Assembly: GCA_021464245.1 (NCBI GenBank)
Contig: JADCRB010000111.1
Span: forward strand, 1 to 64,000
DNA length: 64,000 nt
Direction: 5' to 3'
From: Carallia brachiata
Lineage: Eukaryota; Streptophyta; Magnoliopsida; Malpighiales; Rhizophoraceae
Shown here: positions 46,758 to 59,539 of the stretch, piece after piece
Numbering within the stretch: position 1 is the first letter of the stretch
How the letters are laid out: each line of letters opens with the position of its first letter
The notes under the pieces: generated by a model
Databases searched by the model: none
The model's input: the letters and a program-made list of their open reading frames with translations, nothing else
Told to the model about the DNA's origin: nothing
Position numbers and translations under genes: made by a program

Positions 46758-49221
46758 TTATGGGCGCAAAGGCTTGACTATAACAGGGAGGCCAAATTGG
46801 GGTTGCAAAGTAAGGTTGTTTATGGGTGCGTGTTTGTATTCTGAAGACAGGGAAAATGAGAACCTTTGAAGGATCAAGACAACGGCTGTTTTGACTTCCA
46901 GCATTGCAAAGTTTTGGCCAATGCAATTTCTCGGACCCATCCCGAAGCCGAGAAAGGCGTTGGGGTGTTTTGCAGCTTTAGAAATCCCGTTCGCGAACCT
47001 TAGTGGCTTGAATTCGTTTGCATCCTCGCCCCAGTATTCCTCGCTTCTGTGGATCTTCAGGATTGGGATTGCTACATATGTGTTTTTTGGGATCATCAAG
47101 TTCCCTAATTTTATGTCTTCTGATACTTGCCGATTCAGCTCGATTGCCGGGCAATAAAGTCTCAAAACCTCTTGCAGAACCATGTTTAACTATAGAGATG
47201 CAGCACATTTAGTACTTGACAATTTGAATAATCACACAAGTAAAGCAGGAAATATATATTCTCTTACCAATTTCAGCTTGGACAACATGTCTGCATCAGG
47301 AATTGCCATCCTGCATTCTGTCAGCACCTCTTCTCTGAGTCTTGCTTGCCAATCTTGATGTAAGCTCAACAGGAAAACTGTCCAAGTTAGCAAACTGGCA
47401 GTGGTCTCATGCCCGGCGAAAAAGAATGATTTGCATTCCTCCATGATCTCATCCATGTTCAACTTGGGAATTGCATTGCCTTCAACATTCTCCGAGGCTC
47501 CCATTATCTGTCCAAGTAAATCATCTCCATTCGTACACTGGGATTTCATTCTGCTTGCTATGATGCGCTTAATTGTACTCTTCACTTTTCTCTCTAGTTT
47601 CCATGCTTGAATATTTGATGGAGTGGGGAGATACCTAGCGTCAATTGCATGGGAAAGAACATAAGATATTAAGAAAAAGGGAAACAACTTAAGCATTGAC
47701 GAGAGTGATTAAAATTAAGATATTTACTGGCTGCCCGGGATAAAGACACTGATACTTGCAGTTGCAGCAATCTTTCCAAGCTCATCTTGAGCTTTGAAAG
47801 CCTCTCCCCCTTGGCCATAGCTACTGCCAAAGGCAGTGTGGGCGATTATGTCTGCACTAAGCTTTTGAAATTCTCTGCTCATGTCTAGTTTCGCACATTG
47901 GTCTTTTGGGTTGATGGATTGATTCCATTCATCAAGCATGGCCATAGTACAAGCGGCCATTTGCTTCACCATTTTCTGTTAGACCTCACAAGCCACGAAT
48001 GAGAAACCGCAATCCAAAGAAGAAGACAGATATTTACTGATCTGATAAGAATAATGCTACCATGACATGATCTGACAAGAATAATGCTACCATAACAATA
48101 GGAGTACGAATTTAGGCATTTGGTACCGTGTAGAAAAATTCAGTAGTTGAGACCTTAGACTTTGAAATTAGATGTCTCGTTTGAAGCCAATAGATGAGAC
48201 GTTAAAAGATGTTGAAGAAAAAAACATTTGACTTTTTTTCAGACACTATGAAGTCTCGTGTACTGTAAATGCCCTTTTAGATGAGATGTTAGAAAATTTA
48301 TGGGATGGGAAGAGCTCCACAGACCCCACTAGCTAGTTGGACAACCTAACAAGACTCGATGAAGCAACTCAAACATCCTCATCCGCTGCTAACTCCCGCA
48401 TAATTAAGGAGGCTAACTCTCACAACTCTCCCACATTCTTCAAAAACCAGTCAGCGGTCGAATCTTATCGAATTGTCCCACCAAATCAGCAAGCAAAGGT
48501 GGCAGGATTATCCCCACAGTAAATGATTAGCTTATGCGAGCATGTGGCTCCCAATCGAAAGAAGAAATTAATGCACAATATTGCTTTTATGCTGTCAAAC
48601 ATAAAGGATAACGAGTTTGAGACCTTGAGCTTGTCCACGGAAAAGGCAGGATTGATTATTCTTCTGTGCCTAACCCATTCTGGTCCATTGCTAACTATTA
48701 CTAGTCCTTTTCCCGTCAGTGCTCTCACCAGAGGCCTTGGCTTGATCTTGTCGTAGAACCCGAACTTGCTTGATAACACTTGTTTGACAAGCTCAGGATC
48801 TGTTATTGCAATCCTTGGACTTGTCCCATACCAGAAAACAACTGGCTCACCTGTTAAAATGAAGGAAAAAAAAAAAAAAGCAGAAATCAAAGACAAGTCA
48901 AAATTTGATTAGGCTTTAATAATTCTTCTTCTTTAGGTACTCACCGTATAGAGGGCACCACTTGTGGTAGTGCGGCAAAACTCTCAGAGTGAGATCATTG
49001 GAATTGGTGTCCAAAACCATTTCACTGGCTTCCATCTTCAGCCTTTTCATTTCTAGCAGAGACCCGACGAGGACAGAGTAGGGTGGCCCGCGAATTCCCT
49101 GTTTCCGAAAGCTTTCAGCCAACGCATATGGCCTCCACAGGACTGCCCTGCATGCTTCCCAGATCCTTGAGATTGAAACGAGGATTGCCACTGCTGCTAT
49201 CAAGATGCCAAGATAATCCAT
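46758..49221 (-). CDS. CYP709B: Cytochrome P450, CYP709B-type (A, unit 2), intact
   Basis: Twin of the gene at 33,867-36,334, with identical structure and length (516 aa). Exons: 48,945-49,221, 48,624-48,850, 47,728-47,975, 47,268-47,634, 46,758-47,189, with introns of 94, 648, 93 and 78 bp. All catalytic elements are unchanged: AGHETT (I-helix), EVLR (K-helix), [14 protein letters not shown] with the haem Cys at 462. An in-frame ATG at 49,293 would add 24 residues, but it sits at or upstream of the TATA box (49,284-49,290), and the unit-1 copy has a 1-bp frame difference there, so the ATG at 49,221 is chosen. Amino-acid differences from the twin are few and conservative (for example GLIMG/GQIMG, ACTTAM/ACTMAM). 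Both copies look functional, so dosage rather than new function is the simplest expectation. Confidence 0.95.
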
Positions 49222-49283
49222 GCTTTCAAACCCAATGAGAATTGAGTAAGTTTTCGTTGGTTTGTTTTGGCCGCTAGACTTGG

Positions 49284-49290
49284 TTATATA
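49284..49290 (-). promoter_or_regulatory. TATA box of P450-A, unit 2
   Basis: TATATAA on the minus strand, in the same context and at the same distance from the ATG as in unit 1. The two 33-bp promoter repeats follow at 49,304-49,369. Confidence 0.7.
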
Positions 49291-49369
49291 CAAAGGACTT
49301 CAACTTCAACCGTGAGAGCATCATCAAGGCAATTATCTTCAAGCGTGAGAGCATCAACAAGGCAATTAT

Positions 49370-52300
49370 GTTGGATGGAGAAATTCAAAGTAAAGCCTCC
49401 TGGCCAATTTTCTAACCGAATATTTGGAAATTGACTTACAAAATTTGAGCCCACATTTCATCTGGTCTATAATTTAAGCCTATATTATATTTAGATTGAA
49501 AGTTCAAAGCAAACAACAGGTGACGTGTAACTAAATTATTGAATCCAAAAGTTTTTTTTTTATTTCAAAAATAAAAAAACAGAGATAGTTATCTCAAAGT
49601 CTTAAGGAAAATTTAGTTAAGTATACCGTACAGTAGACTTAGTAGTTACTTTAAATTCATGGAAGAACAAATTCTACTGTACCCATCAAGGGTCACTAAT
49701 CTCTTTTAAAATTATATAAAATTAGACATATATTTAATTTTATCTTACAATTTGAGGCGCTCTAAACGAAGGTTTGAGTGATTGCCTCTACAATAGCTTC
49801 TGTGTAGTGGAATAAAACAATCCCTGCTGTCCTATCTTTGAAATTAAAAAAAAAAAAAAACCACAATGGAATAGAACAATCAAATCCGAAAGTTCAACAG
49901 CAGCAATGAACAGAACAACCCAATTCAGCGGCATACAGTTGTGGAATTCCTTGCTTGCCGCTGCCTTTCTCGACTCTTGTGTTCCTAGACATATTATGTA
50001 ATACAAACATTATAATATCACAAAAAACAATGGCTTTGCCCCCATGAATTATTATCTCTTAGATTTTTTTAATATTATTTATTAAGGTGTTTAGTAATTT
50101 ATGAATTATACAATAAAAAAATGATCTACTACAGTTATATTACCGTTTTTCATAAATTTAAATTTGAAATCTCTATTTTAAGAATTGGAAGTTCTAATTG
50201 GATGTTTCTTAGACACCCTCGTATATATGTTACTTTCTTTTGTTTTTTTGGTTTTTTTTTAATGTGTGTAATTGCAAATCCAATTCTCTTCCTGTCAACA
50301 CCAGGACATAATTTTACCTATGCCCCGAATTGCAGTCCATCATGGTTGTTAAAGATGGCATTTATGAGTTTTATTTATTGGCTTGGCAACCTTGAGAAAC
50401 AAAAAGGCCATTATCGTTAGCTTATCGTGACATTAACATATGATCTGGAAGAATATTTCCCAATACGTCCGCAGCTCGACAGTTGTGGGTATGTATATGT
50501 TTAAGTGACGTCATGCTGTTAAAAGTCAATAACTGTACAATAAAAAGAATAACAAATTGTACAACACCTATAACAAAATATTCAACAAGACGTGGTTGCA
50601 GATTTTGACAATTTATTGCATATTCTCTATTTTGACAAAAAAAAAAAACTTATATTTTTGAAAAATAATTATTATATAAACTTATTTTTGTCTCCTTATA
50701 TTAAAGAGACAATTCTATCTCTTATATATCAAGACATCTATGTCTCTCATGTTCTCCTCTATATTTTTGTAATTAGACTCTTAATACAAATGAGTTCATA
50801 AACGTTAAAGGTGCTTTCACCATCTGTACATCTAGTTTTTTTTTCTTTTTTTTTTTTTTAATAAGTCAGAAATATTATTATTTCGAATTAAAAAGTGAGT
50901 GTAGCTTAATAAACGTCAGCGCATCATCCAGCCCAATCGTAGTTTGAAGATGGTCGGCCAAGGCCTTCCTGTCAGATTTTGTAAGCACGGCGGCTTCCGC
51001 ACATTTTGGAGTCATCGGGCAATTAAGTAATGTAATTCCACAAGTCAGGGCTTCCAGAATATCACACTTATTATATTATTATTTATATTATATTTTTTTA
51101 GCAAAAGCAAGACTTACATAAAAAAAAAATATGAAAAATATACAGTTAATCTAATAATTTATAAGAGTTTATATATTTTTTTACAATATAAAAATTTAAA
51201 TTACTACATATTTCTCGTACTCTCATATCTATGTATCTAAATTTTTTTTTATTCTAACAATTATACACGGAAATTACTGTGTTGACTCATGATTAGTGAC
51301 GTTAGTCTACTGATTGAATAAAAATTTTTAAAAATAGCTGGTATGACAATAAATAATAAAAAATATTTTGTAAAGAAATAATCTTTAATGTTGTTCATTA
51401 TAATAAATGTTTTTTTTTGGAAAAGATCACTTGAATCACCAACCGACCTGGTTGGAGAAAACATCTTCTCCCCAAAATTTCAAACTTGTGCAATCTTTTG
51501 TCTATTCAGCACTTTCTAGACTGCATACTGTATCATTTTAAAGTCCCATTTTATTTAATTTGATCAATTATTAACTAGTAACCACATAATTCTTTTTGGG
51601 TCAAAAGTAATCAAATGATTTCATTTTCAGTGCGATTTTGAACCTGGAAGCCGTGTACGGACAACATTATTTTCAAAGTGTAACTGTTTATTCTTAAAGT
51701 GTAACTGTATTGAATTTTTTTAAAAAAATAAAAAAAATTATAAAACTAAAATTTAAAGATAAATAAGTATTACCTTAAAAATTAAAATATAGATTTTACA
51801 TGGTGTATCCTAAAATAAAAAAATTCTTATTTTTTCAAAAATAAAAAATTTCCTAATAATAAAACCGGTTGCATTTCCTTGAAAGTGTCCGAAAATACCC
51901 TCTAGAGGTTATGTCCGGCACAAAATCTTTATCCTTTCATTTTATTTATTTAATTTTATTTTTATCTTAAAAAGCTATAGTACAGCTGTTAGGAAAGTGA
52001 GACATAAAAATAATAGGTCTGAGATTTGAACCCCAGATTTAGTAATTGAAGGATAAAATCTCCAAACCATTGCAGTCAAATTTCTATGAAAGAGAAATAA
52101 ATGAGGTTTATAGCTAAAGTCCAAGGTGAGGAAAAGAATGAGCTTTGGAATCAATCGTAATCCAAAAATGGGCTTCGGTTACGAAAATAGGGCTGAGAAA
52201 TATGTAGATGTTGTGGGACAGGGTTCTGGGCTTTCTGGCTGAAGTAAGACACGTGTTGATATAAGAGGAAAAGATGAAGGATTAATCTAAAAAAACAAAA

Positions 52301-53229
52301 CATAATTATTTTATCATATAATTCGATCATACTATAATAATATATATATTTTTTTAAAAGTATTCATATTTTTTGATTAAAAAAAAGTATAAATTTTTAT
52401 TATAAAAAGTATAACTATCATTACATTATGATCAAATCATATAACAAAAAAATATATACCGACTAATATTTTCTAAAAAAAAAAAAAAAAAAAGGAATAA
52501 TTACTAGAACACCTGACATATCTCTGCAATTTCTTATCAACGACAGTTTGGTCTTCAAGATTTGACATTGAAACTTACGCGTTACCAAAGGAATATTTTA
52601 ATTTGATTGATTTTTTATCATCAATCCACTATTAATGTGAGTAAAAAAATATTAAAATTTGATTAAAATATTAAAATAAATTTATGTGGCTCAAAATTAT
52701 GCATTTGCTATATTAAAAAAAAAAAGATTGAATGAATATAACCAGACTAATTGCATAAATTTCATTCGGTGGAGGACTCTTCACAATCTGTGTCCAATAG
52801 GATTTTAATGTGCTCAAAATTAATCAACAGTTCCACGGCTACACCGAACCGAATGATTTGAAAATTGCAAATGGGAAAAACGAAAACGTTAGGTACACAA
52901 GAAACGTACTACAAGTATTAAATAATAATAAGATATTGAGTTTTCTAAAAAAAAAATTTCGAAAGAAATTTTTTTTTTTAAAAAATCTCATTTAATATTT
53001 TTATTTTATATTTTAAAGTAATATGTATTTAAAACTAAATTTTAATTTGATAAAAAAATTAATATTATATTACTTTGGGATGTTGCTCCGTGCCATTGTT
53101 TTAAATCTTTATAATTCATAAATTCTGTCTTTGCAAATCCCCGTAACAAAGAGCTTCCTTTATTATTAGACTGGTTTAGCGAGTAACCAGCAAACTCTTA
53201 AAACAGGATTAATGGATCCAAAGCAGCCA
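49370..53229. other. Spacer between P450-A and P450-B, unit 2
   Basis: Counterpart of 36,482-40,348 with small indels, mainly in poly-A/T runs. It has no complete gene. It includes the second copy of the unidentified open stretch (50,878-51,075, minus strand). Confidence 0.6.
50878..51075 (-). pseudogene. Unidentified exon-like open stretch, second copy
   Basis: Same 65-codon open frame as at 37,978-38,175, undisturbed by the indels that litter the flanking AT-rich sequence. The family is unknown. Confidence 0.35.
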
Positions 53230-55565
53230 TTAGGCGTCAAAGGGCCTCAAAATGACGGGGAGTCCAAATTGGGGCACCACGGTAATTTTACCAATTGGGG
53301 CATGCTTATACTCAGGAGCTAGTGAAAATGAAAACCTCTGCAGAATTAAGGCCAGCACCGTCTTGGCTTCCAGCATTGCGAAATTCTGGCCAATGCAGAT
53401 TCTTGGACCCATTGAAAAAGCCATCAAAGAATTTGGGTGCTTTGCAGCTTGGGACACCCCATTCATGAACCTCAGTGGATTGAACTCGTCCGCATCCTCT
53501 CCCCACAATTCTTTGCTCCTGTGAATCATGGCCTTCAATATCGTTACACATGTGTTTTTGGGTATAAAAATGTTGCCCAGCTTCATATCTTCTGTTGTCT
53601 CTCTTGTTGCCTCCGCTACCGGACCGTACAATCTCAAGGCCTCCAACAGAACCATGTTCACCTGCATCAACAAAAATGAATTTGACAAACCAACATATCA
53701 TATGCAAAGCGTGTGGAAATGCCTCGTGTCAGGGGCAAAGAAAAAAAAAAGGTGGAAATGGTCTGGAACTTTGTTTTACGGACCAGTTTTAACTTTGATA
53801 GCATGTTGGCATCAGGAATTTTCATCCCACATTCTGTCAACACTTCTTGTCTGACTCTGACTTGCCATTCCTGATGTGAGCTTAATAAGAAAATGGTCCA
53901 AGTTAATAAATTGGCGGTGGTCTCGTGCCCGGCAAAGAAGAACATTTTGCACTCCTCCATGATTTCGTCCATGTTCATCTTGGGATTATTTTGGGTATCA
54001 GAAGCTTTTAAGGCTTTAATCATTAAACCGAGTAGATCGTCTCCATAGTCTTCTGATGACTTCAACCTCTTTTCTATGACTTGTCTCAGTGATTCCTTTA
54101 TTTGCCTGTCTAGCTTCCATATCTTAAAATTTGATGGAATGGGTAAATACCTGCATAAGATAGTAATGGGTTAATTAATGGGAAAAAAACGAATAATTTG
54201 GATGAGAGATTGCTTTGGAAGATGGCAATTACTGGATTCCAGGGATGAACATGTTATTTACTGAAACTACACAACATTTTTTAAGCTCTTCCATTGCTGC
54301 AAAGGCTTCTTTCGCATGACTATAACTACTGCCAAAGGCTGTACGAGCGATTATATCAGCTGTAAGCTTTTCAAATTCTTGGTTCATAAAAATCTTGGCA
54401 CTTCTGTTCCCAGCTGCATTGATCATACTTTGCCATTCGGCAAGCATATTTGTTGCAGATTCTGCCATTCTCTTTACCATCTCCTGACAAAACCAATAGT
54501 AATAAACAAGCAAATTAACTCAACATAGAAAAAGAAAAAAAAAATCTTGGGAGCTTTGCCCAGAGAGTTTCAAAGTGTTCCAAAGTAATATGACGTTTGA
54601 TGATAAAATTTAAAAAAATAAAAAAATAGATAAACTATTAGATATCGTTAGATACTATCAACTTATACTCTAGTTTGAATTATTAGAGTTGGTAAGCATG
54701 AGACCTTCAGCTTGTCGGTGGTGAAGGCGGGATTCAGAATCCTTCTATGCGTGGCCCACTTCGATCCATTTATTGTGGCCAATCCATTCCCTATTAGTGT
54801 TAATAGCATTGGTCTGATCTCGGGTTTGACGTAAAAACGGAACTTGTTCGATAATATTGCTTTAGCTTGCTCGGGGTCTGAAATTGTGAGTCTTGGCTGC
54901 ATTCCATACCAAAATAGCATTGTCCCTCCTGTGGTTTTACAAACTATACTGTAAATGGCACTCCCATAGCTAACAGTAAATCATAGAGGAGATTAAGTAA
55001 AACATCATGGATTTTTCGATTTGGACCCTGCTGTAGGTACTGAGGTACCTGCACCAACTCAATGCAACATTATTTTTTTATATATATATCAAATTAAAAC
55101 TTAAATCTAGATGAGTATTATTTTGAACAAAAAATTTTTTCTTAAAACAGTACAATAAAAATATTATATTTTAATGAAGTTGTATACCTAGTTGCTGTAT
55201 CATTTCCCTTTCGGTTTTTGCAATTAAAAACTAAAGCCTTTACGTTAACAGTGAGAGGGGAAGTGTGGAGGAAGAAACTGACCATATTCTTGGGACCATT
55301 TGGAATAGTGGGGAACAACTTTCTGAAGGATATCATTAGAGTTGGCGTCCAAATCCAGAACCATTTGATATGCTTTGTGCTTCAGCTTCTTTATCTCATC
55401 AAGAGAACCAGACAGCAACTTGTAAGGTGGTCCTCTGATGCCTTGCTCCTCAAATGTTTTGGTCAAAATATATGGCCTCCATACAACAATTTTAAACACT
55501 TTCCAAATTTCTATCACGAAAACAACTAACAGAGCTACCAGTATGAGGCCGAATAAAGCACCCAT
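53230..55565 (-). CDS. CYP709B: Cytochrome P450, CYP709B-type (B, unit 2), intact
   Basis: Five exons: 55,283-55,565, 54,705-54,928, 54,233-54,483, 53,784-54,150, 53,230-53,661, giving 518 aa. Introns are GT-AG (354, 221, 82, 122 bp), in the same phases as P450-A. Seen: a hydrophobic N-terminal anchor ([20 protein letters not shown]), GIRGPPYK hinge, AGHETT (326-331), EALR (382-385), PLRF, and [10 protein letters not shown] with the haem Cys464. The ATG at 55,565 is preferred over an upstream in-frame ATG, which lies too close to the TATA box. It is clearly paralogous to P450-A but differs through much of its length, including the region before the I-helix, so it probably differs in substrate or expression. 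It is the only readable type-B copy in the window. Microsomal monooxygenase activity is inferred from the family. Confidence 0.95.
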
Positions 55566-55628
55566 ATTTAGATTAAGTCTAAAAGTTAACAAGTAGAATT
55601 GTGAAAAAATTTCTAGCCATGGCATTGG

Positions 55629-55636
55629 CTTATATA
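55629..55636 (-). promoter_or_regulatory. TATA box of P450-B, unit 2
   Basis: TATATAAG on the minus strand, 64-71 bp upstream of the ATG at 55,565, identical to unit 1. Confidence 0.65.
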
Positions 55637-56382
55637 GATGGAGTGACAATGTTGTAGACAAATGTATTTATGACACAGATAAGACCACATCTTCTTTGAT
55701 AAAATTTTTGTTAATGTCATTACTAACTTCCTTTTATGTTCAAATTGTTGGGATAAAGGAGGGAATTTGACTACTTGAATGAGTCAACATTGAACAGTCT
55801 TCTAGAAGAGGTTACCCTATCTTTCATGCCTTGGTGATTTGGCAACATATTCTAGACATGTTTTGTTTGCCAATATAACAAGAGTCCTGCTATTTAGTTT
55901 AACTTTAATAATATACAAGAAGTGCGAAGTCTATATATCTATTTTTTTTTGTTAATTTAATTATTTAACAATTCATATCATTGCGTATTTACATATTCTT
56001 CTTTAAGATTAGGAGTGAAGATACAACTGTTGAATACTACATCCGGACCATGCATTCATACTAAAGTGGGTACCTAAAAATGCAAGCACTTACTAATTTA
56101 GTATAAATAAATTAAAAATTATGAAATAAAAAATTCTAAAACTAAATGAGTGTTGCTCTAGAATTTAAAGTGTAAATCCTATAAGATATATGCTAAAAAA
56201 AAATTTTTTTCTTTCAAAAATTTTTTTCTTTCAAAAATTTTTTTCTGGAAAAATTTAATACAGCTGCATTTTTAATACAATTGGTTGCATTTTGTGGCTA
56301 ATATGTGAACAACGCGTTCAAACGGTAGGTCCAGTGCACAATCTTTGTCGTAAGATTAAATCACCTAAGATTTTTGATATTG
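55637..56382. other. Upstream region of P450-B, unit 2
   Basis: Non-coding, near-identical to 42,754-43,501. It ends at the copia target duplication. Confidence 0.5.
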
Positions 56383-56387
56383 GAAAC

Positions 56388-56666
56388 TATTACAGGCCAG
56401 CAACTAGCCAACTAGCAAAAAACACAATTCTTGTGAATTAAATGGAGAGCACGAGGTCAATATTCGTGTGGCTCGCATGCAGTATAGAACAACAACTAGG
56501 ATCATTGTAATTATTAGTCATCTTTTGTTTCATCAAAGATAGCCGACTACATTTATTAAGTAAAATACTGTTGATTCTTGATATATATTTGTACCATTAC
56601 TATTCAAGTTCTACAGGTAATAAGAACTGAGATCATTCTTCCCTTGTAATATCTTCTATTCTTACA
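56388..56666 (+). repeat. Copia 5' LTR
   Basis: 279 bp, from 'tattacaggcc' to 'ttcttaca'. It differs from the unit-1 LTR copy at about three positions, but from its own 3' LTR at about thirty. Confidence 0.9.
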
Positions 56667-56681
56667 TGGTATCAAAGCAGG
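56667..56681 (+). other. Copia primer-binding site
   Basis: 'tggtatcaaagcagg' follows the LTR directly. TGGTATCA...GC is complementary to the 3' end of initiator methionine tRNA, the usual copia primer. Confidence 0.85.
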
Positions 56682-56770
56682 TTGAATTATAGTCCTACTT
56701 TTCTTCAAATCAAAGTTTTCTTCACATTAGATTGTCCTTGTTCACCTTTTGAATTCTCTTGATTTACAAA

Positions 56771-57540
56771 ATGACTTTCGAGAATTCTAAAGCCTCTCAA
56801 GAAAACTCTGTTAATTCAAACTTTGATCTGACATCACCATATTTTCTGCACCATTCTGACAATCCAGGAATGGTACTTGTAACTTAAATTCTTACAGGTG
56901 ATAATTATCTTTTATGGAGGCGAGCAATGAGAGTGGCACTTTTAGCCAAAAACAAGCTTGGGTTCATTGATGGCACAATTGAAATGCCTACTCAAAACAC
57001 AACGACCATAGATGCATGGAAAAGATGTAATACAATCGTCCATTCTTGGATTTGGAGTGCTGTCCATAAAGACCTCGTTAGTAGCATAGTATACTTTGGA
57101 CGGCCAAAGATGTTTGGGACGATTTAGAGGAACGTTTTTCTCATGGTAAGGCTGCCCAACTTTATCATATCAAGCGTGATATTGCATCACACATTCAAGG
57201 TGACTCCTATGTTGCTTCTTATCTCACCACACTTAAAGCATATTGGGATGAAGCTAATGACTTGTGTCCACTGCCTTCTTGCTCTTATGGTGCAATGAAA
57301 GATCTATCTAGTATCTTTCAACATGAAAAAGTCTTTTAATTCTTCATGGGTCTTAATGACTCATTTTCCACAGTTCGAAGTCAGATTCTCACAATGGAAC
57401 CTTTGCTTACTCTAAGCAAATCCTTCTCTCTTGTTTTACAAGAAGAAAAACAAAAAGCCTTGCAAGTCAAATTAGTACAGGCTCTCGAAGGAGTTGCTAT
57501 GGTGGCTCCAAGATATTTCGAAAACTAGCAAGGCAATCGA
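56771..57540 (+). pseudogene. Copia gag remnant
   Basis: The start ATG at 56,771 is followed by a stop at codon 39 (56,885-56,887, TAA, where unit 1 has CAA). After it the frame resumes with the copia gag signature around GDNYLLWRRAM, then a UBN2-like region (ASYLTTLKAYWDEAND, 57,214 on; MGLNDSFSTVRSQIL, 57,346 on) broken by further frame changes. A zinc-knuckle remnant with CDHC...H follows near 57,587, apparently lacking its last Cys. Confidence 0.85.
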
Positions 57541-57773
57541 AGTCGTCATAGGCATGGTGGCCGTGGCGATCGAGGTCACCCATAGTGTGATCATTGTAAT
57601 GATTTGGGACACATTCATGCCACTTCTATCAATTACATGGGTATCCAAACCACTCGGAAGGTAATAGAGCCACTCAACCCACTGCAAATCAAGTTACAAA
57701 AATTGACAGTTCACTTGAGTCGACTATTGTGACACACCTTACATAAGAGCAATATACTCATCTTTTATCATTA

Positions 57774-58790
57774 TTGAACAATGAGCATTCTAATGCTACA
57801 ATCAACATGGCAGGTATACTTTTTCACTCAAAACCTCTAAAATGGATCATTGATACAGGGGCTTCAAATCACATGGCATCCAATCCTGATCTCTTTTTTT
57901 CTATAGAACCTTTACTAGTTCCTCAATCTGTAAGACTTCCTAATTGTAAAAAGGCTCATATAACACAAAAAGGGATTGTTAAATTATCATCATGTCTTGA
58001 GCTCAAAATTGTCTTATTTCTTCCTCATTTCAATGTCAATTTTTTGTCCATCAGTAAACTCACTCAAACACATAATTGTGCAGCCATATTCTATGCTCAT
58101 TCTTGTATTTTACAGGACCTGTCCATGTGGAAGCTGATTGGTCAGGGTGAAGAAAAGGATGGTCTTTACTATTACAAAAGCCCAACTTTTGCCGTTTCCA
58201 TAGCCTATTGCACCAACTCAGTCTTTGGCATAATCGTCTTTGTCATCTATCATTTCAAAGGTTACAGACTTTAGCTAAAGATCTTTCTATCCATGTTTCC
58301 TATTTCAAGAATAAAAATTCTCTTTGTACTACTTGTCCTTTAGCTAAACAAACTAGACTTCCATTTCCTCCTCGCCTTTATGTACTGTGGAACCTTTTGA
58401 ATTAATTCACGTGGATGTTTAAGGTTATTATTCCACTCCCTCTCATGCTGGTGCACGATATTTTTTAAAAATTGTAGATGATTTTTCACGTAGTACATGG
58501 GTCTTTCTTATGCAATTTAAACATGAAGTTGGACCCTTTGCTTAAAAATTTCATTACCCTTGTAGAAAATCAGTTCTAAAAAAAAATCAAAGTGGTTAGA
58601 CGTGATAATGGTTTGGAGTTTACAAATCATGACTTAAAAAATTATTTCACTTCCATGGGAATATTGTGCCAAACAACATATGATGGGACACCTCAACCAA
58701 ATGGGGAAGTTGAGCGCAAACATAGGCATCTCCTTGAAGTGGCACGAGCCTTAAGGTTTCAAGCTAGCCTTCCCATACAATTTTAGGGTG
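57774..58790 (+). pseudogene. Copia protease and integrase remnant
   Basis: The protease active-site motif WIIDTGASNHMAS lies near 57,842-57,880. The integrase zinc domain follows (HNRLCHLSFQRL... CTTCPLAKQ, about 58,226-58,350). Catalytic-core pieces are VDDFSRSTWVF (58,473 on), RRDNGLEFTN (58,595 on) and the glutamate in PNGEVERKHRHLLE (near 58,700). There are several frame changes between the pieces, and a stop after FQASLPIQF. Confidence 0.88.
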
Positions 58791-59539
58791 AGTGCATTTT
58801 AACCGCTACTTATCTCATTAATTGCATTCCTTCTCCCATTTTACATGGCAAGTCACCTCATGAATTACTTTTTGCAAAAAGCCTTCATACCACCACTTAC
58901 GTACCTTTGGTTGCCTTTGTTTCGCTCACCACCAAACCAAGGATAAATTCGGTCCACAAGCTCGTAAATATATTTTCGTTGGTTATCCTTGTGGACAAAA
59001 AGGCTATGGTGTCTTTGATTTGGCAAATTGCAAAATTTTTACTAGTGGAGACGCCACATTTTATGAAAATATTTTTCCATTTGCCTCTCTATCATCATCA
59101 TCATCCACAACTTTTTGCCGTTCTTCCCATTATTGATGAAGACACTACTCATTTTCCTCCTTTTGAGGACAATTCCTCAACCTCTCCTACTGCTACTGAG
59201 TCTACACCGAAAACTTTCACCTCTACTACCTCTACTCCCACTGTACCAAGGCATTCCACATGAGATCGTTACCCTCCTTAATGGCTTCAAGACTATCAAC
59301 GTTCTCAAGTATCATCCTTTTCTGATCCTGATCAATGTTGCCTCATGACAGGTACTTCATACCCTCTTCAAAACTTTCTTTCACTTCACAAATTTTCTTC
59401 ATCTCATCGTGCCTTTCTACCTGCTATATCTTCTTCCCAGGAACCATCATCATTTGCTTATGCCATGAAACACGCTCATTAGCGTGATGCTATGACAGCT
59501 TAAATTCAAGCTTTTCAGCTCAATAAGACTTGGACTATC

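Larger units (their letters stand above)
44020..56907. repeat. Segmental tandem duplication, unit 2
   Basis: Second copy of the P450-A/P450-B/copia-5' block, starting at the junction TAATTA (44,020-44,025) and leaving homology at TAATTA (56,902-56,907), where the copia element continues. It is about 1.7 kb longer than unit 1 because of the segment 44,678-46,402, which holds the SMR gene and a hAT-type MITE. Confidence 0.93.

Noticed and set aside
49222..49293. 24-residue N-terminal extension of P450-A, unit 2
   Set aside because: The extension overlaps the TATA box and is out of frame in unit 1, so it is unlikely to be transcribed or translated.
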